Positions 1-6,676 of a stretch of 46,961 nucleotides of DNA are shown here, piece by piece. Every line of letters begins with the position of its first letter. Position 1 is the first letter of the stretch. The notes below the pieces were generated by a model that worked only from the letters and a program-made list of their open reading frames with translations, made no database searches and had not been told where the DNA came from. A program made the position numbers and the translations under genes. This DNA is from a virus: positions 1 to 46,961 of the IMG/VR virus record IMGVR_UViG_3300036045_000023; one strand, given 5' to 3'.

Positions 1-171
1 GCGTCGGTGACCACCCGCGGTCGACCGGTGCGGCCGCGCACGCGCACGCGCACGTCCTCGACGGGGCGGCGCAGGACGGCGGCAGCGGCGCGGCGGGCGG
101 CGGCGACAGCGGCGCGGCGGGCGGCGGCGATCTCGGAGTCGGTTGGGGGGGCCGGTCGGGTGGTCAGCCAT
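1..171 (-). CDS. Partial small Arg/Ala-rich protein with an apparent frameshift at a C7 run
   Basis: An ATG at 171 lies 6 nt after a good -10 box, so the message is probably leaderless. Read straight through, the frame turns into Arg/Pro-rich text of poor quality. If one base is removed from the seven-G run at 145-151 (C7 in the coding strand), it reads MADHPTGPPTDSEIAAARR and continues as an Ala/Arg helix followed by VEDVRVRVRGRTGRPRVVTDA to the window edge. That second frame looks like a normal protein. I see no known domain. The break may be a sequencing error, a slippery site or a real mutation. The gene runs off the window at base 1. Confidence 0.5.
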   Translation of the reverse strand, partial: MADHPTGPPNRLRDRRRPPRRCRRRPPRRCRRPAPPRRGRARARARPHRSTAGGHRR

Positions 172-177
172 GGCCGC

Positions 178-206
178 AGTATATCGCCAGTATCCGCGCG
201 TGGCAA
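178..206 (-). promoter_or_regulatory. Sigma70-like promoter, TTGCCA-N17-TATACT
   Basis: On the minus strand a -35 TTGCCA (201-206) is separated by exactly 17 nt from a -10 TATACT (178-183). The -10 is followed by 6 nt and then the ATG at 171, with no Shine-Dalgarno. Transcription would therefore start at or next to the start codon. It points away from the CRISPR array. The same TTGCC-type -35 with a 17-nt spacer recurs at 8581-8609 and 39451-39479. Confidence 0.65.
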
Positions 207-254
207 GGCGTCCCCTCACCGTCGCCCCCATCGCCCGTCCGCCACGTCTTCGGT

Positions 255-685
255 GCCGTGATCTCTGAGCGAGCGGCGCCGGGGATACCGGCCGTGATCT
301 CCGAGCGATCACGTAGCTCTTTCCACGCAGGGCGAGTTGGCGCTTCGGCGCGCCGATCAGCGGCCGTGATCTCCGAGTGATCACGTAGCTCTTTCCACGA
401 CCTGTCGCCGCTCGCCGAGCAGGATCGGTTCACTGTGGCCGTGATCTCCGAGCGATCACGTAGCTATTTCCACTGGGGCCATACGGCCGACACGGGGTCT
501 TCACGCTCCCGCCGTGATTTCCGAGCGATCACGTAGCTCTTTCCACCTCACGCGGCAACGCCTGGCCGGTTCCTCGATGTAGAGGCCGTGATCTCCGAGC
601 GATCACGTAGCTCTTTCCCGACACACCGAGGAGGGTGGCGACGTGGCTGGCCGTGATCTCCGAGCGATCACGTAGCTCTTCCCAC
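255..685 (-). CRISPR. CRISPR array, six 36-nt repeats plus one degenerate end repeat
   Basis: Repeats lie at 291-326, 363-398, 438-473, 511-546, 585-620 and 650-685. A degraded copy begins at 255. Spacers are 327-362 (36 nt), 399-437 (39), 474-510 (37), 547-584 (38) and 621-649 (29). On the minus strand each repeat starts GTGGAAAGAGCTAC and ends GTGATCGCTCGGAGATCAC plus GGC. This gives a 6-bp hairpin (GTGATC/GATCAC, 7-nt loop) at the repeat's 3' end, as in type V crRNA handles. Variants: 363-398 changes the loop, 438-473 and 650-685 have one 5'-half change, 511-546 changes a stem base, and 585-620 has its first two bases (minus strand) altered. The array begins 11 nt after the Cas12-like stop, so it is probably co-transcribed with it, and I see no separate leader. 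The degraded repeat lies at the distal end, as expected for this orientation. No spacer visibly matches this window. Confidence 0.95.
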
Positions 686-696
686 GGCTCAGAATA

Positions 697-2643
697 TCAC
701 GCGCCATCTCGCATCTCTACATCCTGCCCTGCGAGCGGGTCCCGTCTCTCTGGCTGGTGCAGGCGTCGTCTCGTGCGCTTCCCGCGAGTCCTCTCGTTGC
801 TGACAGGCGCCGCGAGCGGCTCAGCCTGAGCCGTCACCACCTCGCCGCTCGCGTGCGCCAGCAGCCGCTCGCACACCGTCCAGTCGACCGACCACGCCGT
901 GTCTCCAGCCACCGCGACCTCCACCACGCGCGCGCCGTACTTCGCCGCCGCCTGTTTCACCGCTGCGCAAAACTCCCCGGGCGCCGCGTCCCGCGCCTTA
1001 ACGCGTCCCTCGTGCCCCTCCGTCGCCGGCCCATCCTCCGGCATCCTCTCCGCGCGCCCACGTCGATAGTCTCGCTTCGCCAGCACGATCGTGTTGTAGC
1101 GCCTCGCCAGCCTCACCGCCTCCTCGCGGTACTGCTCGCGCCGCCGCCGGTAGTAGCCCTCGCGCTCCGACGACTCCCAATCGGCCAGGTGCCGGTCCTG
1201 GCGCAGCCACGCGCCCAGCGACTCGATCAGCGCGTCGTCGCTGGCCTGGGCCCACTCGGCGCGGCGTCGGTACAGGAGTGCGACGCGGAATGGAGACCGC
1301 CACTGGCGCGCGTGGCGCGTCGCTTCGCGGTACGCCTCTGAGCCGCGCGGTCGATGGGCCACGATCTGCGCGAGCACGTCGTCGAGCGTCTCGGAGCGGA
1401 GCGCCTGTAGCGACTGCGCCCGCGCGAGGTCGTTCGGCGCGGTCTTGCGCCCGGCGTGGCCAGAGCGGCCCGCACTCGTGCGCCGCTCCTCGCGCTGCGT
1501 GATCTCGCCGCGTGCTCCCGCCGCGTCGACCCAGCGCGCTACCCGCGCCGAGTCCCATCGCGCACCGATGTCCAGCGCCACCACACCGCGGTCCGTTCGT
1601 GTCGGCGCACACCGCTCCACGCGCACGGTGTACTGCACCTCGTAGCGCATGCGCACGCCGACGCGCCAGCGCAGCACGCGGACCGCGCGCACGGAGGCGT
1701 CGTCTGGGAGTGGGCGGTGGAGCAGTACCGGCAACGACACCGGGCCGAGTCCCTTGCCGAGCGAGATCGTCAGTAGACGGTATTCCTCGTCGGGACGCGT
1801 CCTTCGGTGTCTCGCGAGTCGCGTCATGTCACCAGCGCGGCAGAACGAGACGATCGAGTAGGCAATGGCGCGTGCCACCTGCCGCGGAGACTGAGGGTCC
1901 GACGGCGCCCGCAGCACGTCACCGGCCAATGCCACCGACGGCAGCGCGTCCACCGCCCGGCCACCCTGGTACCGCACGCCCACACGCCCGCCGCCGTCGT
2001 ACCGCTCCATCTTAGGCGGCGCCACCTCGCTAAGCCACTGCTGTGCTACATCGTCGACCATCATGTACGTCCCGCTGCCGAGCCCGCACGCATCGCGCGC
2101 TGCCTTCGTCTCGACCGTGGCCGTGTCGTCGACGATCGCGTACTCGCACGCGAGACGCATGCCGGGATGACCGGTCAGGTGCGCGTACACCGCCTGCCCT
2201 AGCCGCTGCCACGGACGCGCATAGGCCACCGTGTGCGGCGCCAGCCTGGGCGTGATCGCGTAGACCGCCTTCTCGTCTGGCTCGACCAGGAGCCGCGCCC
2301 GAGCCATCCCGGCGAGCCAGCGCAGCACGGCGAGGTCGCCGAGCACCGACGCGAGGAGTTCGCGCGCGCCCGTCACGTCGGTGCGTTTGCCGGCTCCCGA
2401 GCGACACGCGCGCAGCGACCAGCGCAGTTCGCCCACAAGCGCCTCGGCCTGGTCGACGGCATCCAACACGGGACCGAGCGTGTCGTGCTCGCGCTGCACC
2501 CGCGCGATGCCATCGCGCCGCCGCTGCTCGATGGCGCAGAGATCGTTGCGGTACCGATGCGCGAGGCGCATCTGCTCGTCGAGCACGTCCAGTCCGGCGA
2601 CTGGCGCGAGCGCGCCATAGCGGTAGACGATCGTGTCAGACAC
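697..2643 (-). CDS. cas12m-like: Cas12m/V-U-like effector with degenerate RuvC and no zinc ribbon
   Basis: This 648-aa protein starts at a GTG at 2643, behind the Shine-Dalgarno GGGAGGTG. The upstream in-frame GTG at 2694 lies inside the preceding gene's coding sequence. The N-terminus (VYRYGALAPVAGLD, then DEQMRLAHRYRNDL) and the later RQWRSPFRVA segment resemble Cas12m/V-U proteins, which are 550-650 aa. RuvC-I is VVALDIGARW with Asp358. At RuvC-II the usual IVxE reads IVLAKRDY, so the catalytic Glu is Ala522. RuvC-III is SVDWTVCERLL with Asp587. The CxxC zinc ribbon normally found between RuvC-II and RuvC-III is absent, and the C-terminus is basic. Known Cas12m proteins bind DNA and silence without efficient cutting; this one looks even less able to cut. 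It is the last cas gene before the array. A domesticated TnpB-like protein is the alternative, but the adjacent array argues against that. Confidence 0.82.
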   Translation of the reverse strand: MSDTIVYRYGALAPVAGLDVLDEQMRLAHRYRNDLCAIEQRRRDGIARVQREHDTLGPVLDAVDQAEALVGELRWSLRACRSGAGKRTDVTGARELLASVLGDLAVLRWLAGMARARLLVEPDEKAVYAITPRLAPHTVAYARPWQRLGQAVYAHLTGHPGMRLACEYAIVDDTATVETKAARDACGLGSGTYMMVDDVAQQWLSEVAPPKMERYDGGGRVGVRYQGGRAVDALPSVALAGDVLRAPSDPQSPRQVARAIAYSIVSFCRAGDMTRLARHRRTRPDEEYRLLTISLGKGLGPVSLPVLLHRPLPDDASVRAVRVLRWRVGVRMRYEVQYTVRVERCAPTRTDRGVVALDIGARWDSARVARWVDAAGARGEITQREERRTSAGRSGHAGRKTAPNDLARAQSLQALRSETLDDVLAQIVAHRPRGSEAYREATRHARQWRSPFRVALLYRRRAEWAQASDDALIESLGAWLRQDRHLADWESSEREGYYRRRREQYREEAVRLARRYNTIVLAKRDYRRGRAERMPEDGPATEGHEGRVKARDAAPGEFCAAVKQAAAKYGARVVEVAVAGDTAWSVDWTVCERLLAHASGEVVTAQAEPLAAPVSNERTRGKRTRRRLHQPERRDPLAGQDVEMRDGA

Positions 2644-2681
2644 CTGGCACCTCCCTGTGCGGTTCTCCATTCGATCGTGGG

Positions 2682-2924
2682 CTAGTAGCGCCACACCGTC
2701 AGTAACTGCGGTGCTCCAGCGCGGCTACGTCCTACAACGAGCCGTCGGCGCTGCGGCTTGGGTCCACGCCAGAGTTCCCGTTCGTCGTCGAGATCGCGCA
2801 CCTTGCTCGCATCCTGTGACCAGTCGATGAGACGTGCGAGCGCCACATGATATGGCACGCGCTCCACGCGCTGCTGGTAGCGTCTGACGGCGTGCGGCGT
2901 GATGAACCAGCGCCCGGCTATCAT
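2682..2924 (-). CDS. Small unknown protein between cysH-like and cas12-like genes
   Basis: This 80-aa protein starts MIAGRWFITPHAVRRYQQRV and ends PQLLTVWRY. The ATG at 2924 overlaps the cysH-like stop (ATGA). The segment WFITPHAVRRYQQRV is followed by a basic stretch around GPKPQRRRLVVGRSRAG. I recognise this only as a small-protein style seen in phages and plasmids, with no firm family. Its place inside the overlapping operon suggests co-translation with both CRISPR modules, and it could be a nucleic-acid-binding accessory. A longer in-frame reading upstream is only a shadow of the cysH-like gene. Confidence 0.7.
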   Translation of the reverse strand: MIAGRWFITPHAVRRYQQRVERVPYHVALARLIDWSQDASKVRDLDDERELWRGPKPQRRRLVVGRSRAGAPQLLTVWRY

Positions 2925-3655
2925 CGCAGTTGCGCCACCACGTCGGGGTAGTAGTGCGCCTCCCACTCTGCGCGCCCGCGCCCGCGCCCTTGTGTCTCGT
3001 CGATGGATGCGACGCGCAGCCGGTCGCGTTCCCATAGGCCGCCCTGTGTCATCGCGTACGCCGGATGGACCGGCAGACCGTTGACGTACAAATAAGCGAA
3101 CACGTCTTTGCTCGTCCACCAACCGATCGGCGCGCACGTGTGCTCCGTCGACTCTCCCCACCGGTACATGCGCAGCGCGCGGGCGGTGCCTTCCTCGGAG
3201 CGCACGCCGGACACGTGGCGGAGCCCGTACCTTCTTGTTGCCTCCTCGAACCCGGCCTCCATGGTCCCCGTCGAGTGCCACCCATCCGCGTCCTTCCTCC
3301 TCGGCGTCGCGATCTCGTCGTACGGCATCTCGGGGAACATGCGTCGGAACTCGTCGCGCACCGCGAGGCAGTCGGGGTTGTACCCAGGTTCGGATCGGAG
3401 CCACACCAGAGGCAGCGTCCGTCGCTTCTCTCTCTTCAGCCACACCGCGAGGTGCGCGACGACAACCGAGTCCTTGCCCCAGTTCACGCCGATGTAAGCC
3501 CGAGCGGCAGATGCAGTGAACGCAACCAGCGCATCTCGCGCTTGCTTCACTCTGCGCTTGAACGCTGCGCGTTGGCAGTGAACGCGGTCGCGGTCCTCGG
3601 CGAGACGCCACGTCTCCAGGTCGCGCTTCGTCAGCCGCTTGGACAGAATCAGCAC
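2921..3655 (-). CDS. cysH: CysH-like (PAPS reductase fold) protein of a type IV-B CRISPR locus
   Basis: A 244-aa protein of the adenine-nucleotide alpha-hydrolase (PP-loop) fold. The PP-loop is VNWGKDSVVV (N58-S63, equivalent to SGGKDS). It is followed by VSGVRSEE near residues 148-155, matching the CysH GvRxeES motif, and by WWTSKDVFAYLYVNGLPVHP at 179-198, typical of CysH C-termini. I chose the GTG at 3655 because AGGAGG sits 7 nt upstream inside csf3. It overlaps the csf3 stop. A CysH-like gene is the known companion of type IV-B csf operons and its role there is unknown. A cysteine-biosynthesis role is unlikely without other sulfur genes. Phage PAPS-reductase-like proteins also occur in queuosine or phosphorothioate contexts, but the flanking csf genes fix the context here. 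Confidence 0.88.
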   Translation of the reverse strand: MLILSKRLTKRDLETWRLAEDRDRVHCQRAAFKRRVKQARDALVAFTASAARAYIGVNWGKDSVVVAHLAVWLKREKRRTLPLVWLRSEPGYNPDCLAVRDEFRRMFPEMPYDEIATPRRKDADGWHSTGTMEAGFEEATRRYGLRHVSGVRSEEGTARALRMYRWGESTEHTCAPIGWWTSKDVFAYLYVNGLPVHPAYAMTQGGLWERDRLRVASIDETQGRGRGRAEWEAHYYPDVVAQLR

Positions 3656-4278
3656 AGACACTCCTCCTCTCTCCACCGCTGCCAGTACGGCGGCGTCAGC
3701 ACGCGCATTCCCCGATCCGCGTCGTTTACTCCAGGCCAGTCGAGCGGCAGCGGTCGCAGCGGTCTCCCGTCGCGCACGACGGGGAACCCGGGCCATGTCG
3801 CGCACGCCTCGACCGTCCAGTCCGTGACCTCGCCCTTGCCGACCGCGCGTCGCTTGCCCAAGTGCGTGACGTGCACGAGCAAAGTCCGGAGCGGATCAGT
3901 GTCTCCGACGCACCACCAGCGTACGATGCCGTCTCGGACGTATCCGACTTCGAGCGGCAGGCGGTAACTCTTCGTCGGTCCGCCGCTCAGGTTGATCCGC
4001 TTCACGCGCGCCGCTCCAATGGCCTGTGCCTCCTCGATCGGAAAGCGCCGGTTGATCCAGTGCCGGTCATATGTCTCCCACTCGACTTGCGCCACGGTCG
4101 CCAGGTAGATGCCGCGCTCCTGTGCGATCGGGATGTCGATTGGCGGCGTGTCTGGCTCCGGCGGCAGCAGGTTGTCCCGCAGAGCCACCGCCGCCATCAC
4201 GAGCGCGTCGAGCGCGATGGGCTGCGATGGCATCGCCAGTGGTCCCTGGACCGTTGCCGTTACGACGAGAGGGATCAT
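3649..4278 (-). CDS. csf3: Csf3 (Cas5-type RAMP subunit, type IV)
   Basis: This 209-aa protein starts MIPLVVTATVQGPLAMPS, a RAMP-like first strand. The glycine-rich loop HLGKRRAVGKGEV at residues 139-151 is the hallmark of Cas5/Csf3 proteins (LGKxRxxGxGxV). In type IV complexes Csf3 caps the 5' end of the guide RNA and joins the Csf2 backbone. The ATG at 4278 overlaps the csf2 stop (ATGA), and its own stop overlaps the cysH-like start, so these subunits are probably made together. It ends PPYWQRWREEECLC. The length fits Csf3. Confidence 0.85.
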   Translation of the reverse strand: MIPLVVTATVQGPLAMPSQPIALDALVMAAVALRDNLLPPEPDTPPIDIPIAQERGIYLATVAQVEWETYDRHWINRRFPIEEAQAIGAARVKRINLSGGPTKSYRLPLEVGYVRDGIVRWWCVGDTDPLRTLLVHVTHLGKRRAVGKGEVTDWTVEACATWPGFPVVRDGRPLRPLPLDWPGVNDADRGMRVLTPPYWQRWREEECLC

Positions 4279-5270
4279 GCGTCGACCTGCTCCAGGAACG
4301 AGCGAACGTCCGCCGCCCGCGCTTTCACGTGATCACGGAACAACTCGCCGGCCTCCGGCGCGAGCGCACCTGGGTCGATCGCCGTGCAGTTCTCCAACGG
4401 GCGCCTGATCTCGATCTTCTGTGCGGTCAGTGCGCGCAAGAGTCCGTGCCCGGTCCCCTTCTTCCCGCCGACGCGCGCGTTACCGAGAAACGCGCCCAGC
4501 GCCAGGTGGAACGTGTCGAGCTCTAGTGCCGAGTGACATACGGCCGAGACGCGCCAAAAGAACAGCGAGCCCTGCACCACGGTTTCGAACCGTCGCGGCA
4601 TCATCGTCGACTTCGCCGCCTCGGCCTCCACCGCGTCGCCCTTCGCTGACGCCGCCTCGCTCGCGATGAGTCGCGCTTCCGCCTTCCCCCTCTCACCTTC
4701 GGTGAGTAGCAGGCGCTTCGACGGCTGTAGCGCTGGATCCATCCGCACGCGCTGCACCTCCTCGACAAAGGCGCGCTGCGTATCCGCTTGCGCTTCTTGT
4801 GCCGCGAGATAGTCGCCGACCCAGCCTGGCAGAAGATGCATCTGCTCCAAGCAGAGCAGCATCGCATCGCCCACCTGGAGTCTTCCCGGGATGCAGCGAT
4901 TCCCGGCGCACCCGCCGAACAGCGACACCGATGGGATCAGATCGATCATGCGGCGGTAGTCGTCCAGCTTCACCGTCGACGCGTCGCCCTTGCCCGTGAT
5001 CATGCCGCCGGCAAACAACAGCCGCAGCGCCGCCTCGGTGAGACCGGGCGCGTCGAGCAGTCCAGCAGCGTCGAGCAGCGCGTACGCCGCCGCCTCGCGC
5101 ATCCCGTGCCTCATCGTGTCCGCCGTGAGCGTCGGGACGCTGACGAAGGTGCCGTCAGGCTGGCGCACCTTGCGCCGCATGAAGATGGCGCTGTTGCCAA
5201 AGCTCTCGGAATGGTGCGCGATCGGCTCCTCGGCGCAAAGAATGACCTCGTAGCGTCTGTGGTCCATCAT
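4275..5270 (-). CDS. csf2: Csf2 (Cas7-type backbone subunit, type IV-B-like)
   Basis: A 331-aa Cas7-family protein. It opens with a RAMP strand (YEVILCAEEPIAHHSESFGN) and then MRRKVRQPDGTFVSVPTLTADTMR. TLTADTMRHGMRE takes the place of the canonical SGNSLRG-like loop. LLFAGGMITGKGDAS, LFGGCAGNRCIPGRL and FLGNARVGGKKGTGHG (residues 85-99, 117-131, 261-276) are blocks I associate with type IV-B Csf2. It would form the helical backbone that binds RNA. The ATG at 5270 follows GCGAGGA and overlaps the stop of the winged-helix gene. The longer GTG start at 5297 lacks a Shine-Dalgarno. Confidence 0.88.
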   Translation of the reverse strand: MMDHRRYEVILCAEEPIAHHSESFGNSAIFMRRKVRQPDGTFVSVPTLTADTMRHGMREAAAYALLDAAGLLDAPGLTEAALRLLFAGGMITGKGDASTVKLDDYRRMIDLIPSVSLFGGCAGNRCIPGRLQVGDAMLLCLEQMHLLPGWVGDYLAAQEAQADTQRAFVEEVQRVRMDPALQPSKRLLLTEGERGKAEARLIASEAASAKGDAVEAEAAKSTMMPRRFETVVQGSLFFWRVSAVCHSALELDTFHLALGAFLGNARVGGKKGTGHGLLRALTAQKIEIRRPLENCTAIDPGALAPEAGELFRDHVKARAADVRSFLEQVDA

Positions 5271-5470
5271 GGTGTCCTCGCAATCCGGTCTATCCACCCG
5301 GGCAGAATTCGATACCTGTTACCGTCTACGACCAGAGGAACTCCGCCCATCTCAAGCGCGGCGATGTAGCGGTACACCAGCCGCAGAGGGAGGCGGTACC
5401 TCATGGCCAACTCTCTCATTGTCAGGCCACGGCGCGCATCGGTCATCACGACGGCGAGACGAATAGCCAG
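5267..5470 (-). CDS. Winged-helix DNA-binding protein embedded in the csf operon
   Basis: The conserved part reads RLAVVMTDARRGLTMRELAM, then RYRLPLRLVYRYIAALEMGG, VPLVVDGNRYRI and LPGWIDRIARTP. This is a compact helix-turn-helix plus wing of the DeoR/YafY N-terminal kind (about 67 aa). The start is uncertain. The frame is open to 5602, but that region codes for the cas11-like protein in another frame. CTG at 5470, GTG at 5449 or ATG at 5446 are possible; I chose 5470 to keep the first helix. The stop overlaps the csf2 start. It may autoregulate the operon or be a recruited DNA-binding subunit. I know of no standard type IV-B gene like it. Confidence 0.6.
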   Translation of the reverse strand: MAIRLAVVMTDARRGLTMRELAMRYRLPLRLVYRYIAALEMGGVPLVVDGNRYRILPGWIDRIARTP

Positions 5471-5480
5471 CCCGAGACGC

Positions 5481-5852
5481 TCACCCCTGCCGCGCGGGCC
5501 CCCGTCTTCTCTCGGCCTCCAACCGCGCCCGCGCGACGATGTACCCGTACTCCCGATCGAGGAGGTCCAGCCAGGCCGCCGCCGATGTTTCGCGTGTCGC
5601 AATGGTCAACTCCTCAGTCGCCGAAGAGAGATCGCTGGACGGGGCGTCGAGTTGGAGCGACCGCAGCAGCGCCGTCGTCCACTCCGGCACGCTCGCCGTC
5701 GTCCGTGCCGCCGCCCGCATCCTGTCCGTGATCTGGTCCCAATGCCGGAGATGGCTTCCTCCGGCGGCGAGGTACTCGCGCCGGACCTCCATCAGCAGCG
5801 CCACCGTCAACCTGACGTAGTGCTCGCGCTGCTCGTCGCTGAGCCTTGCCAT
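5481..5852 (-). CDS. cas11: Cas11-like small subunit (alpha-helical)
   Basis: A 123-aa, almost wholly helical protein ([20 protein letters not shown] at the start, LDLLDREYGYIVARARLEAE near the end). Its ATG at 5852 has an excellent Shine-Dalgarno, AGGAGG with 6 nt spacing. Type IV-B operons encode a helical Cas11 between csf1 and csf2, and this gene has that position, size and character. The call rests on synteny and predicted helicity, since Cas11 sequences are poorly conserved. It overlaps the open end of csf1 by about 240 nt in a different frame. Confidence 0.7.
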   Translation of the reverse strand: MARLSDEQREHYVRLTVALLMEVRREYLAAGGSHLRHWDQITDRMRAAARTTASVPEWTTALLRSLQLDAPSSDLSSATEELTIATRETSAAAWLDLLDREYGYIVARARLEAERRRGPARQG

Positions 5853-6594
5853 TGCGTTCCTCCTGTAGCCGTGCCTGGACCTGCTCCTCGTCGCGCTGTG
5901 CGAGCCACAGTGCCAACTCGAACCAGGTCGAGCCGCGCTTTGGTCGCCCGCGCTCATCCTCGAATGACACGAGCGCCTCGCCGCAGAGTTGCCACGCACG
6001 CGCACCGTAGTGGCCAGTCGCGATCTCTTCCTTCGTCGCGCCCTCCGTCAGCAGGGCCGCGCTCCGATCGACCAGCGTCCATCCCGCGTCACCGACCGGC
6101 AGCGTAACGATCGCCTCCTCGAATAGCACGATACCGCGGCGCGTGTCGGTCGGATTGATGGGCGTCCACGGGAGGACGTGCTTCTGCCCGCTGTCCGCGA
6201 TGGCGGCGAACCATGGCCCACGCTTCGGCCCGCGTAGCCACGCGAGCAGGGCTGGTTTCTCGCCCTTCGAGAAGTTCTGATAGCCGCGCTCGTCGAAGAC
6301 GTGGCTGTAGTTGCGGTAGTTACCACCGAACTGCTTCCCTTCCTTCGGCGGTCGGCCCGGCACGGGCGAGAGCCGCGACGTGAACCACACGCACGGGGCG
6401 CACACCAGCGACGAGTGCGGCGCACGTACCCGGTTCTGCCCGGTGAAACTGGCTCCGTTCCACGCGTCTCGCGGCATCGCGTGCGTGAACTCGGTACCGC
6501 CGCAGACCCAGCACGTACCGCCGGTAGCGGGCGTGCACTCAGACGGGCCTGGCGTAGACATGTGACGATGCAGTATCTGCGTCGCAGATAGCAT
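5614..6594 (-). CDS. csf1: Csf1 (Cas8-like large subunit, type IV) with a C-terminal extension
   Basis: A 326-aa protein. The N-terminal zinc finger is TCWVCGG (C28, C31), then [12 protein letters not shown], then [10 protein letters not shown] (C65, C68). CxxC-FT-CxxC is the pattern I know from Csf1. The next 170 residues contain [20 protein letters not shown] and a helical end [20 protein letters not shown]. From residue 248 the frame runs over the cas11-like gene for 79 residues of Gly/Arg-rich sequence and ends QRSLFGD. Csf1 proteins are usually nearer 200-250 aa, so this tail is an oddity forced by the lack of a stop. The start is ATG 6594 (weak GGAG upstream) or ATG 6561. An 8-bp palindrome spans 6574-6590. 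Confidence 0.82.
   Translation of the reverse strand: MLSATQILHRHMSTPGPSECTPATGGTCWVCGGTEFTHAMPRDAWNGASFTGQNRVRAPHSSLVCAPCVWFTSRLSPVPGRPPKEGKQFGGNYRNYSHVFDERGYQNFSKGEKPALLAWLRGPKRGPWFAAIADSGQKHVLPWTPINPTDTRRGIVLFEEAIVTLPVGDAGWTLVDRSAALLTEGATKEEIATGHYGARAWQLCGEALVSFEDERGRPKRGSTWFELALWLAQRDEEQVQARLQEERNGKAQRRAARALRQVDGGAADGGPARVPRRRRKPSPALGPDHGQDAGGGTDDGERAGVDDGAAAVAPTRRPVQRSLFGD
6574..6590. promoter_or_regulatory. Palindrome at the csf1 start (possible operator or RBS hairpin)
   Basis: TATCTGCG at 6574-6581 and CGCAGATA at 6583-6590 form a perfect 8-bp inverted repeat around one base. It lies just inside the ATG at 6594 or just upstream of the ATG at 6561. It could be a repressor operator, perhaps for the winged-helix protein in the same operon, or an RNA hairpin covering the start. 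Which of these applies is inference. Confidence 0.4.
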
Positions 6595-6655
6595 CAGCCC
6601 GTCTCCGCCGCCGCGTCCAAAGAAGGCGGCGCCGACGCAGCAGTGGGGGAGGGAC

Positions 6656-6676
6656 CACCGCGCCGGCGCCGCGGTG
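6656..6676 (-). terminator. GC-rich hairpin after the upstream gene (possible terminator)
   Basis: CACCGCG and CGCGGTG form a 7-bp stem with a 7-nt loop, directly after the TAG at 6677-6679 and before csf1. There is no U-tract. It may only attenuate transcription into the csf operon or protect the upstream mRNA. The rest of the gap to 6594 shows no clear promoter. Confidence 0.35.

Noticed and set aside
7-261. Open 84-aa frame on the plus strand opposite the partial minus-strand gene
   Set aside because: Composition is extreme Arg/Ala, there is no Shine-Dalgarno, and a minus-strand promoter and sensible frame occupy the same DNA.
327-649. Self-targeting by the spacers
   Set aside because: I compared the spacers by eye with the window and saw only matches of about 10 nt, which are expected by chance. 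A computed search would be decisive.
2694-3611. Long minus-strand frame covering the cysH-like gene and the small gene at 2682-2924
   Set aside because: Only its last 80 residues look like protein. The rest is a shadow of the cysH-like gene in another frame.
5481-6005. Longer version of the cas11-like gene starting at 6005
   Set aside because: The extra N-terminus overlaps csf1 in another frame, and a strong Shine-Dalgarno marks the ATG at 5852.
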